A stretch of 64,000 nt of DNA from contig BQMF02000007.1 in the NCBI GenBank assembly GCA_027922465.2, positions 496,001-560,000 on the forward strand. Direction: 5' to 3'. This document shows, one piece after another, positions 41,632 through 53,600 of the stretch. A model generated the notes under the pieces. It was not told the origin of the DNA. It saw only the letters and a list, made by a program, of their open reading frames with translations, and made no database searches. The DNA is from Turritopsis dohrnii. Lineage: Eukaryota > Cnidaria > Hydrozoa > Anthoathecata > Oceaniidae. Both the position numbers and the translations under genes were made by a program. The stretch's first letter is position 1; each line of letters opens with the position of its first letter.

Positions 41632-44600
41632 TTATCTGGCTAATTGCACACCGGGTACAGCTGAGGTAGTGATGCCGTTGGATACCACCGGTGCGTGGGT
41701 TATAGCTAGTCCCTTAGAAATACTAAGTTTGCTACCGCGAACAGCAGTCACAGGTTGGACTTGTAAAGAACTCATTTGTACTGTATTTTGCGGAATGACT
41801 TTTTGAGTTATAAACGGTTGTTGTTGAACTATACTCAATGATTGCCTGGAAACGATTGGTTGCGTGGTTATCAACATTGCTTGTGAACGAACATTGTGAT
41901 CCAACGATGACGCATTGTGATTGGTCAGTACACCATTCGATACCACAGTATTGATTGGTTTACGGTGAATCACATTGTTGTTAGTTACGGGCGGTGCAGT
42001 TTTACATGAGGTGGACGTGGTAGACAATGGAAAGTTTAATTGATATATAGCAGATGATGGCGCAGTAGAAGCTGGTCTTGATGGTGAGATTGTCATATGT
42101 AATGATGTATTGGCCGCAGGGCCGGTCAGGTTCACTCCACTGACAGATTGCAAACGATTGTTTTTAGTTCGTCGTAAAACCCAATGCTGCGATTCGACGT
42201 TTTTTGCAAGCAAAGCTAAAAATACTTGGTTATTGATGGACGATTGCAGGTGGTTGTTACTAGTCCTACTAGGGTATGGATGAATACGAAACTTGGACGT
42301 CGGCTGAGTAGAAAAGGACCTGCATAAGACAGGCCGCCGTACGACATCTGATTTTGAGTCGTTATTTGAGTTCAAACTGTCTTTACGAAATCGCGGGTGA
42401 ATATATTTTTGTGGTCGTGAGTATCCGTCTTCCTCGTCACTGCAAGAATCAAGCTGTGGTTTGAAGTGAGGCCTGAAACAACCATATAGTAAAACGTCAC
42501 ATGCAGCCTTGAGTAGTTTGAAGTATGTGGAAGTAGTTCAAAAGCTTATAATAGCATACTCAAAATCCTTCAAATCCAATGATATGAAATGGATTTGGTA
42601 TTATGTTTGAATGTATATGACTCACCATGGCGGTACTTGCGTTTGAAACGTTGCTTTCATGCCGTTAGTCGGTGATTTCTTAGATGCGGTGACAAGATGA
42701 CGGTCGTATGGAGTATATGCTCGATCGAACAATATCCTGCCACCTCGACCTACCCTCCGTCTCGCAAAACCAATACAACGACATCGACGCTGTACGGACG
42801 TACAACAGTAACAATAACGAGAGTCAGCACTACCACCTTCAACAGGATGTGTCCACGGCCAGTTACCCATTGAGTCGTAACGAGGCTACATGAGAAAAGA
42901 ATCTCGGTTAAACATTCAACTGGACAAAAGAATTCCCAAATGTAGTGATTTCTGATTGGTCAGAGGGAAGGTAGAGTGTGTCAAGGCAATCATAACGTCC
43001 ATTAATTGTATGACAAATCCAAACAGCTTACCGCATGGTAGATAACTCCTTTTTTTCTGCGGAAAGTGAATTTACCATCTGGTCCTTCTGCTGCAACACT
43101 TTCAGCAGGATGATGGGTCTAAGGGGGAAATACGTCTTCTTAAAGACAAATTGAAGGACGATGTAGAAGAACATGTCCATAGGTTCTTCCAGTATTTTAT
43201 TGTTTTTTCTTCTGATAAAAATGTTTTCGAAGAAAAAAAATATTAAAAATTCTTTTAAAGTTCGAAGCTTACCTGTGATGCACCAGGCGCGTGTGAATCA
43301 ACAGTATCTGATGCAGACTAAATTGAAGTGATATATCTACTAAGAAATTTTCTTGTGTATGTCACTATCTTAAACTTTCGCCCATTTCAGAAAGACAAAA
43401 CTTATAATGGCAGAAAGCAGAAAATTAGTTCCAGTACTGTAAACAACAATGGTCCAGAACAACTGTTTTTTGAAAATATTCTAGTAGTCATTCAACTTTT
43501 GTTAAAAGTAATTGATGAGTTCTTAAATTTTCTCCTAACACAAGTAACACAACAAATACTCCAGTATCCACTACTACTAACCATCAAGTGAGTACGCTGC
43601 TTCAGTAGTTTGTGACGTTTTCTATGATAAAATATTTGAATAAAATAAGAAATAATCAATTTGAATAAGAAAATTTCATCATTGGATAAGAGGAACAAAG
43701 ATATACCTGGCTTCATCTTCTACCCTTTTCATACGTTCATCCTAAAAAACATATCAAAACGTATGAAAAATCCAAATTATTGTTGAAGATGAGAAAGTAA
43801 ACGTGCGATTGATATAATTAAAACTTTAATCTATTCAATCATTCCCAAGTAGATGTAACATACTTGCTATAACGTAAACCAAACAATTTCCTACGCATAA
43901 CACGCGGAAATTGAACAACCTACTTTGATTGAAAACGTTAGATTTGTTTCAACTTTGTATACCTTACCTTGAAATCTATTTGAACCAGAAAAAATATGAG
44001 ATATTCCGTTCAGTTTTTATGAAGATAAGGGTCATTATATCAGCTTGACTTGTATGTGAGAGCAATGAAATTAAACTTAAAAACAAGCCATCATAGCTGA
44101 TACTCACCATGGATTCACGAATTCTATCAGTTGAACCCATGCCTTTAACCGTATTATTATTCGTAGCAAGAGGTTGTTCCTGTTGGAATTGACGCTGTTT
44201 CAGTAAGTCATAGCACTGGTGCAGAAGTTCACCATTGAAATCTTTGTTCGAATATCTATGGGCATACAGAAAAATATTAAGCATCTGTCAAATTATGAAT
44301 GTTGAAAAAGTAATCAACAAAGGATAGCAATCGATCAAGTAACCAACTGACAAATTCGACTTACCGTGTTTCTAGGATTTTAATGGTGGTTTGTAATAAA
44401 TTTCTTTTCTTTTCTTCTCGTAATTTCACCATTTCAAGAATTAAGCTAGAAATAAGAGAGCTTTACAGTAACAAGAAACAACATTAGGAGATGCATCTTT
44501 CCACAACATCTATATTTGACAAGCTATATTGCACATAAAACATAAACATGATACCTACCACGCTCTATTGAGATCTCGACGTAACTTTAACATTTTTTCG

Positions 44601-47600
44601 TATGAAGCTTCGTCATTCTTTCGATTCTGAAGAGATAAAAATGTATCATCCATCCACATACATGTTGTACATACAGATATTCAGTGTGTACCAAACATTA
44701 TGCATGTGTGTAGGCAGTCAGTTTACATTGTGTATATTGGAATCGACCTTAAACTGATCAAAAGTAATGAACCATCTATATTCACATGCTGATCGTTCTT
44801 TTCACTGTATGATGCTGCATGTATGACAAACCATTTGATACTAACAATATTTTGACTTTTTGGGATGCATGAAAAGACACACAGACACTCTTCAAACCCG
44901 AACTACCAATTAAAAACATTTTCCAGACCATGGAATTTATGATGGACAAGGCCGTGACAATGATACCTTTCTAGTCTGCATTTTTTCAATCCTACGTCGG
45001 AATGCAACATATGGATCATGTAAGGTGCTTCCATCTTTCTTTTCAGTTCGAACAGTTGGCGTTAAATTACTATTTTCTTTCGTTCTTTTTTCTTTCCAAT
45101 AATCAAACACGATCCTCACAATTTTTTCGTCTTTCTTTATCAAAGCTAGCGCATCATTAATTGTGAAAAGCTAAAAAAACAACCCCAAAAACATGTCTAT
45201 CATACCTGTCCAAAATGAAACCGAACTCAATAACTGCAAAAAACTGAAAATTGCTACACCGAGTTAGAAAGACAAAGCAAACATACATCTAGTCTTGAGC
45301 TACATCCTTTTTCGAGAGTATCCATCATTTTTTCAAAATCTATTGTTGTGATATTTTGAGTAGAATTCTTTTTGTTGTATGATCCAAGCCATTTCAGATC
45401 TTCTTCATCACAGTCATAGTCAGGCAGCTCATCCTCCAGCGTGAATGCTAAAGAATGGTAAGTAAATCAAGCTAGATAAACTATAACATAAAAAATTGAT
45501 AAAGAGGCTACTTGTGTTATCAATGAATTAGACGTACCTTGAACATGGATGAGCTGCTTTGGCATATGCACCATAGATTTTTTAGGTAAGTTGTCATGTA
45601 TTTCAGTAAGTATTGCATCAGGGGTTGGAATAATAAGACGTTGAGCTTCGCCATATATTTGTTGTGCTGAGATAGCCCGCTGCAAGTGATGTTCCTAAAC
45701 AAAATATCTCCATTTTCAAATCATCAGAACAATTATTTAAAAATTCATAAACTCTATAATTATACTATTTAAAGATGCTATGAAATGGTGCATGTCAAAA
45801 ATTAGTCCACAAAAAAGTATGATATCACAAGCAACAAGAGAATAAAACAGTGAACAAAACAAGTGTCTCAAAGAAAAGAAATTCACTTCTTAAAGAATGA
45901 AAAATTATTTTTGGGATATGATAGAGCTCTAAAAGTTGATTAACAAGTCTTTTTACAGTTTTTTATAATTCCCTGTAGTTTTCGAGATATCTCAATTTCA
46001 AGACAGCACTGTAGGCTGGCAAAATTTTGCCAACCTAAGCTATATTTTAAGTCGGCATTGCTGTCATGAAGCCTACCACATTTATTAACCTAATAGAAAG
46101 GGGGGTTGGAATAGGCAAGGGGTTGGGAAATTCTCCAAAACTGACATTTTTAAAGACATTTTGATAGACTTTTACACAAGGAGCGCCATAAAAAGCGCAT
46201 CATAAAACTCATGCAAAAGACGTTTTGTCAGGTGAACTTTAGTTAACTAAGAACTAGTAGTTTGTCGGTGTCGCATTTGTCCATGCATTGTACATTTCTA
46301 AACTGCTGCTGTTTCTTGCATGTATATAACAATTTCTTTGAGAATTGTCATCATAGAAAAAGTGTGCTTATTAAAATTTCTTCTCTGAAGTCATCTAAAC
46401 TCGCCTTGAAAAATGAAGAAGACAATTCTGATTATATTTCACAAAAGGAATCTTACTGAAAATATTGAAAAATGTGAAAACACACTTTAATTTCAGTGTT
46501 TTAGCAGTTTCTTTTTACTGATTTGTGATTTGAATTTTAAAGGTTTTTTTGCATCTGAAGGATGTCCATTAGAGTGATTGACGGTAGCTTCTCCTAGCAT
46601 ATTTTGAACTTCTAATATGAGGAAAATCAATATTCTGAGTTGTACTGTGTTTCATTTGTTTCAACATAACAGACATTGAAGTGTAAAGCCATATCATAGC
46701 AAAAATTTGGAGTGAATTTGATTGTTATAATTCCAAAGTAATTTCTACCATCAATGAGCCAAATTACGGACAACCTTCCTTATTACGGACATAAATTATA
46801 AACAAAGATTCTTGTCACGAAAATAAACATTCACTCTTAACAAGCTCACCACGCAAAACTGACAAAAATGTAGTGGAGAGTAATTACCAGCAACACGTGT
46901 GACTGTGAAGAATCATAATTGACCCATAACAAACGATATTAACGAAAATATCGCAAATAAAACAAAAGAATTATCATTATTTTCTTTAAAGCAATAACGT
47001 TATTATCGTTAATTATCGTAAAAAAAAACTATATTTTCGTTACATACGTGAGTAATTCAAGTATCTGTAATGTTAAATTTACAAAATGACTATAATTCTT
47101 TAATATGGATCTAGAAACTCGCCGGAAAATTCTAATGACTTATGCATTCAGGGAATAAAAATCACCAAAAACATTTAGCTTCTATTCTCTTTGACAAGGA
47201 AACCATTTCCCGTTATATTACTTTTTCTTGCGCATGATTATGGCGTAACAAATTCAAATCTTTTAGAAGTACCCTTAAGTAAACATTATTATATCAGAAT
47301 TGTGTCATCGGTTCCATCACTTCATGCTTACACTCTTATGCTTGACTGCAATGAGACTCAAATGGACAGAGACCATTTGGAACCTTGCCACAGGTTTTCC
47401 AACTGTCCATCATCAATATCGAATACTGGTAGAAGACCGCACCCATGGAAACCTTTTACAGCCAGGACATGGGAGAGTCTTGGAGCCATGTGTAAACACA
47501 GCCTTCAGACAATCTTCTACATAAACCTCATTATGAAAAACTGAAGGAAACAGGTATTATTTTATTTAAATTAAGGTGAGTATTTTGCAACTTGTCAAGC

Positions 47601-50600
47601 CAACAATTAAAAATGTTTTCATTTGCCTCTCTCTTCCTACATTCATCCAAATGTTGAACCTTAAAATATTATCGTTATGAAGTAACAGAAGTAAATAATG
47701 ATCACTTAAAACGTTGCAATATGATCAATTTAATTAAAAGTATCCTAGTGCAAATGAAACGTTTTGCGATCATAAAAAATCTTTTTTTATCTTTTAATGT
47801 AAATGTTTTCTCCCAAGAGATTTACAACAGGGATTGAATCAACGTAAAATAAATGGTTCGCAATTATTCTTGATTAAAATTTTTGAAAAATGCGAATCAT
47901 TTTAGACCCTTGGCGACCCATTTTTCATCAATTCATGAATTTTCTTGCTGATTGGGGCAAAGAGTGAGTTAAAATATCGCTCCATAACTTTAACCTACTA
48001 TGTTGAAGTAAAATTTGTGGATTGAATACTTCACAGAATGGCAAAACAAACGTAACGTGAACTTCTGGATATTTTTAATACACTTTATAACAATAACGTC
48101 TCATAATTTCAATAGAATTTTCTTCAGCCAAATTATAAAGTTAAACATGTTCAAAAGTATATCCGAGCCCCATCAAAAGTTACACTTATTGTCGAAAAAA
48201 CAAAAGATAAACAAACATGGTACGTTAAAGTTGTGGCATACACGCCTGTCATACATCGTTTGATATAATCAACTTGTTTTTTTCTTAAGATATTTCGAAA
48301 TTGTTGATATACAAAACTGGGTATATTGGATCGCATTATTCAAAACACGATTTGCATTTAGCGGACTGCGAACCCCTAATTTGATCACTGTTACAGAATA
48401 ACCAGGGTGGCCACAGAACTTTTATGAAAAAAACAGAGGACTTTTGGAGGACTTCAGAGGACATTTTTTTCAAAATTAGAGGATTTTTCTGAAAAAAACA
48501 ACGATTTTTCGAAGATAAAATAGGATTTTAGAGGATTCAAATTTTCAGATAAGTTGTTATAAATACTCAAATTTACCTAGAAGCAGAAAAGAAATCAGAA
48601 ATGAATACAGTTGGACTATGAATTAGTATAACATCATAACTGGAAAAATAACAGTCTAAATTAACCAGAAATTGTATTCGCTAGACTATCTATAACTTGA
48701 ACAGTCTTGGGTATAGAAAATTTGTGGTTTCAGTAAGGAGAGTCATAAGGGCTAGTTACAACAAACGGGATAAATAAATGTTTGAATAATGGAGAGTTCA
48801 AGTTATTTGGAGTCTACTGCACTTTAACTTAATAATAACTTAAAAATTAATCTAAAAAATGAACTTTCAACTAGCAAAGAGCAAGGGCTTTAATTTTCAA
48901 ATACAAATTCAAATTAATATCTTTAAAATGAAACAAAAAATAAACGAACACCTTTCTCTTTGAAAAATGAAATGTAATGCATAAAATTCAAAGTTCAAAG
49001 CTCAACTTACTGTAACAGTACTTACAAAATATCAAAGAAATTCATTATGAATTGCTTCAATAATTAACTCAAGATTGGGTTTCTATATCATAAACAGAAT
49101 TACTAGAAATTTCAACAATAAAACATGAAGAATAAAATCTAAAATGATCAGCAAAGTGTCCTCTTGTAAGATTTGCCTAAAATGTCTAATAAAATAATAA
49201 TAATAGTAATAATAAACAGGGCTTACAGTAGATTCTCATTATAACCTATACACTTGACAAACTTTATTTTTGTATTGGAATTTTCAAACCATTCAACATC
49301 AATGCAAAAAACGAAAAATATTTGACAGTTTGCAGCTGCCTTAAATGACAAATTATGAGTGGCCTGATAAAACTCAAACTTTAAAAATATAGCCTACTAT
49401 CAAAAACATTCCATTGCATTTTTATGTTACCTGAAAAAAATATATAGGATTTTTGGGGAGATTTTAGCAAAAAAAACAGTTTTTTAGAGGACTATAGAGG
49501 ACATTTTTCAAAAAATAGGAGGAGAAAATAGAAGGCGTGGCCACGCTGATAACAGTCCTGTCGAACAACTTAGAAAAAATGAATCGCAGACAGTTTCTAC
49601 TTGTGATTGCAGCTTGTGACTACTTGTGACTGTAGCTTTAATCTCCAACTGAATTAGAGAACCAGCTAATTAGGTTCAATTTATTACATAAGCAGGTTCT
49701 ATCTGTAATGTACATTTCAAATAATCAGGGTTGGAATTAAGAAAAAAATATCGCTTCGTGAAAAAATTAGAAAATTTTTATGTTTTATGCGAAGTACAAG
49801 TATGATCGCTATCTATTTGTTTATGTTTTTTGTTTTTCATAGGAGTCTCTGTTTTTATTATTTTAACAGATCCTACCATCATCTAAAACAAAAATTTGTT
49901 TGTTTATAGCCCAGGAAAGATAACATCTAATGTTTTTGACAGAAATGGATCACCGTTTGAAAACACTTTCGCAAAATACAGCTGTCATTATTACAGCATT
50001 TTGCAGCCATGGAATCTCAAAGAAGTGTTGGACGGCACGTACCGTATATCATTTTTCGTTGTTACACGTGCGCTAATGCGGCACGTGCGAACGAACGAAC
50101 GAATGAAATATTCTCTAAAGCTGCGTTTCCACTTAAGAAAAAATCAGTCGAAAAAGAAAATTTCTACTAGAAACACACGTATGTCACGGGTTGCTATGGT
50201 AATTTTGTTTCGACTCGAAAACTTCAGCATGATCGAACAAGTTGAAAATTTTCAACTTTTTCTGTGTTTTTCACTCGAAAAATCATAGAGAGCCATTCAA
50301 GTTGCTTTAAGGTGTGAGTAAGGGAAAAATCATTGACTTTTTTGAAAAAAAGTTTTTTTGCACATCAGGATGAAAGGAACTCTGAATTTTCCAATGGTGA
50401 AACTATTTTTTCAGGAAGTGGATGGGAAGTCCGTTTATTTTCCAAAACCGTTGTATTAGCGGCTAATTTGTGTACATTAAAGACCATGAAAAAACAAAAC
50501 ATATTGATCATGTTGCGTATTGATCCTTTTGTTTCAAAATTCCGTTTCATAAATAATTAATAAGTTCACGCAATAAAGAAAAATCTTTAAAGCTATTTTT

Positions 50601-53600
50601 TTCAGTGTTCACTTTTCGTGTCAGAGCCACTAACGTTTGATGCTTCATTTACAAAACTAAAAAAGCTCTGACAGTGAGACTTGGCTTACTGAAAAGCTGA
50701 AGGGTAGATCTAAAAACGGTTTCAGAATATGAGTTATAGTCTTGAAAGCAAAAAAAATGAAAACAGAAAACGATACTTTTGAAAAATTGAAAATAACTCT
50801 GAAAATAATTTGTTTGAGTAAAAACAGAAAAAACCGTTTTTTACTCTATCTCTTGTGATTACAAAAGTGTAAAAAACATAAGTTAAACTTAACTCGTTTT
50901 GTAAATGGAGCTACGTTTTTACAACAAGGTTCATTTTCTTTGACTCGTTCTAAAATCTAACATTTTTAGTTTACCTTAAAATTTTTAACATGGGCTTTTA
51001 GAGATGTAAATAAGCTTTCCAAAAATGTATCATACTTGATATAAACATATTCCTGTCAAAGGAATTAATTAAAAAACAAAAACACGTTTTTTTCCCTTAC
51101 TCACACCTTAAATAAGCTGACTTGCGCATTTTTTAAAGATCAACATCAAAACAAGATGGCAACGTGTAGACATGAGTACGGTGTATCTTAAAGTAGTAAC
51201 GCACAAATCGCTCTTGAGCTGAAATACACTCCCGTCTTTAAGATGATTTTGTTATCTTTTGTGCTACATGCTGCAACAACTTTTCACACAGTTAGAAGGC
51301 GAAATAATTTGAAAAACGATTGATGGTCAAATAATTTCCTTCACTAACCGATGGAATTCTCCTTTCCAAGATCTTTCCGCAAAAATTTTCCTAACCCAAA
51401 ATCTTCTTTTCAAACGTTTTTGTTTCAATAGTTGTTTTTGTTTCAAAAAAATGATGTTTATCGCAGCCACATTTTGTTTACATTTAAAATTGAAGCTTTC
51501 TGAAGAGAAAAGAAGTAATGGAAATAAAAAAAAGAAAATTTCGGCCGAAAAATACTTTTCCAGATCGAAATTTTCTTTTTCGACTGACTTTTTCCTGAGT
51601 GGAAACGCAGCTTAACAAAGAAATAAACGAAATGAAGAAAATTGTTGCGCAATACGAATGAGAAGGTGTAAAGAAAAACGAGTTTTTACGAATCATTGAT
51701 CAGAAATTTATTTTTATTTTGCATCTTTTACAAGTGCTGCACACTAGTTTTTCCACCTTCCCATTTATGATGTCATACTCCAATTTCCATTTGAGTTCAA
51801 TATCTGAGCAGCGCTATGCGTACAAAAACGATTCGTGAAAAATGGGAGTTTTACGAATTCTTGATTCGTAGAAACAAGAAATTGATTCGTGATTCACGAA
51901 TAACGAATCCTTAATTCCAACCCTGATAATGCAAATTGAATAATACGAATAATAAGTCTGTTTCAGATTTATGCTTGAGGTATAGAACAACAAAAACCAC
52001 CTTTTCAATAATAAATGCTTTTTGGAAACTTTTTATTTCTACTAGATAATATTTTAGCTAATCTGCTCAGTCATTTTAATTGAATAAATCAGAGTTTATC
52101 ATGTCATGAACATGCAAGTTTACTTTGAATACACATCTCGATAGCTACATTGACAGGCAAAGTTTGAAATAATAAGTTTTTATATATTGCTGTTACTGTT
52201 TGGCATTAATAACAATAATAACTACATAAAATGTATGAAACTTTTTAACGATAATAATGGTAATAACATAATGAAACTTACGTTAATTTATAATTCCATT
52301 AACGATATTAACGCTCATATCGTTTATCAAAATCCCCTGGAACGTCACACATACTCATTAAGTGTCCTCTCCCACTATGATTGACATAATACAAAAACAT
52401 TTTTATTTGACTTATTTTCTGATAATTAACTTTCTAAAAACATGTTCTGAATCCATTTTCATTCCTTTACTAATTTTTAAACATAAATTTTCAACCAGTC
52501 CAAGCCCTCTTCCATACAATGACATTATCGTTTTCATGATGGAGGTTACCATTATCATTTGTTATCCATAAATATGGCTACAATTATACACAGAGCTCAC
52601 AAAAATCTGCATAGCTCACAAGAGAGCAGCCAATTTTAGAAGAAACTATTTTAAAAGAAATCATTAAAGTTTTCATTAAAGTTTTTGCAATTTTCTAGCG
52701 TTGAAATAAAGTTAATTATCTTTAAAGGAGTGGTATCGTCATTTCAAATTTTATGACAAATTTTAGTTTAAAAAATGTATAGTTAGCCTGCGTTAAAGCT
52801 TTTTTTAAAAACGTTTTACTTCCGAAGATATTGAGTTTTTAATTATTTTATAAACCCCCGTCTTTTTTTCTGATGAAAAACGTGTGACGTCATTGAAGAA
52901 GTTTCATTTATTTTTATTTGTTATGTCAGTGCAAAGGAGCGTATTAGTTTCTCATGTTTTCAAAAACCATGAGTGAGAATTCAAGTGAAGAGGAATCAGA
53001 TGTTCTCAGCGAAGATGAAGAATGTAACAATGAGTTTTATTCAAGGATTTCACAGAGAATTTTAGCGGTTTGAGCCATATAGTTTTGACCCAGTTGCTGT
53101 AAAGAACATGAAAGAAGTCCGGATGATGATTTTGATGATGCTGACGAAAATGATTTACCGGAGAGAGTTGGCAACAAACAGTGATGCAAATGTAGAAATT
53201 GTAGCAAGAGGAATTGATTGTTCTGGTTGCAAAGAAGTTTATGCGATCGAAGACTATAAATTTCAAAAATCAAAATGAAAAAAAAATACATGCAATATTG
53301 AGTTGATCATTGATCGTAGTAAAATTCATTATATTAAAAGTTAACGTTTTTCCAATTTTTCGTTTCAGGCAGGAGTTCAAGAAACAATAGCTCATTCTAT
53401 GAAAACAATAATGAAATAATCGGTGAAACCAAATAATATTCAAATGCCCAGTTTTTGAAGAGAAACATGAAAACAAAAATCGAAAAAACGCTTGCACACA
53501 GAAAGTAAAAGTTCACCTATATGTATAACGAAAAGATAAAACACTAAAGTAAAACTCCTTATAACATGTTTACCATCAAATTTCTTCCAAAACATGATTC

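Larger units (their letters stand above)
49726..51925. mobile_element. hAT-like element, outer shell of a three-level nest
   Basis: Perfect 16-bp inverted ends CAGGGTTGGAATTAAG, flanked by ATAAT on both sides (49721-49725, 51926-51930). Just inside, TTCGTGAA and similar words repeat. It contains the element at 50119-51612, which contains the one at 50311-51107. Subtracting them leaves about 700 bp. Non-coding. Confidence 0.75.

Noticed and set aside
47191..47544. 117-codon frame in EPC intron 1
   Set aside because: No start ATG and no recognised motif; surrounding DNA is repeat-rich.
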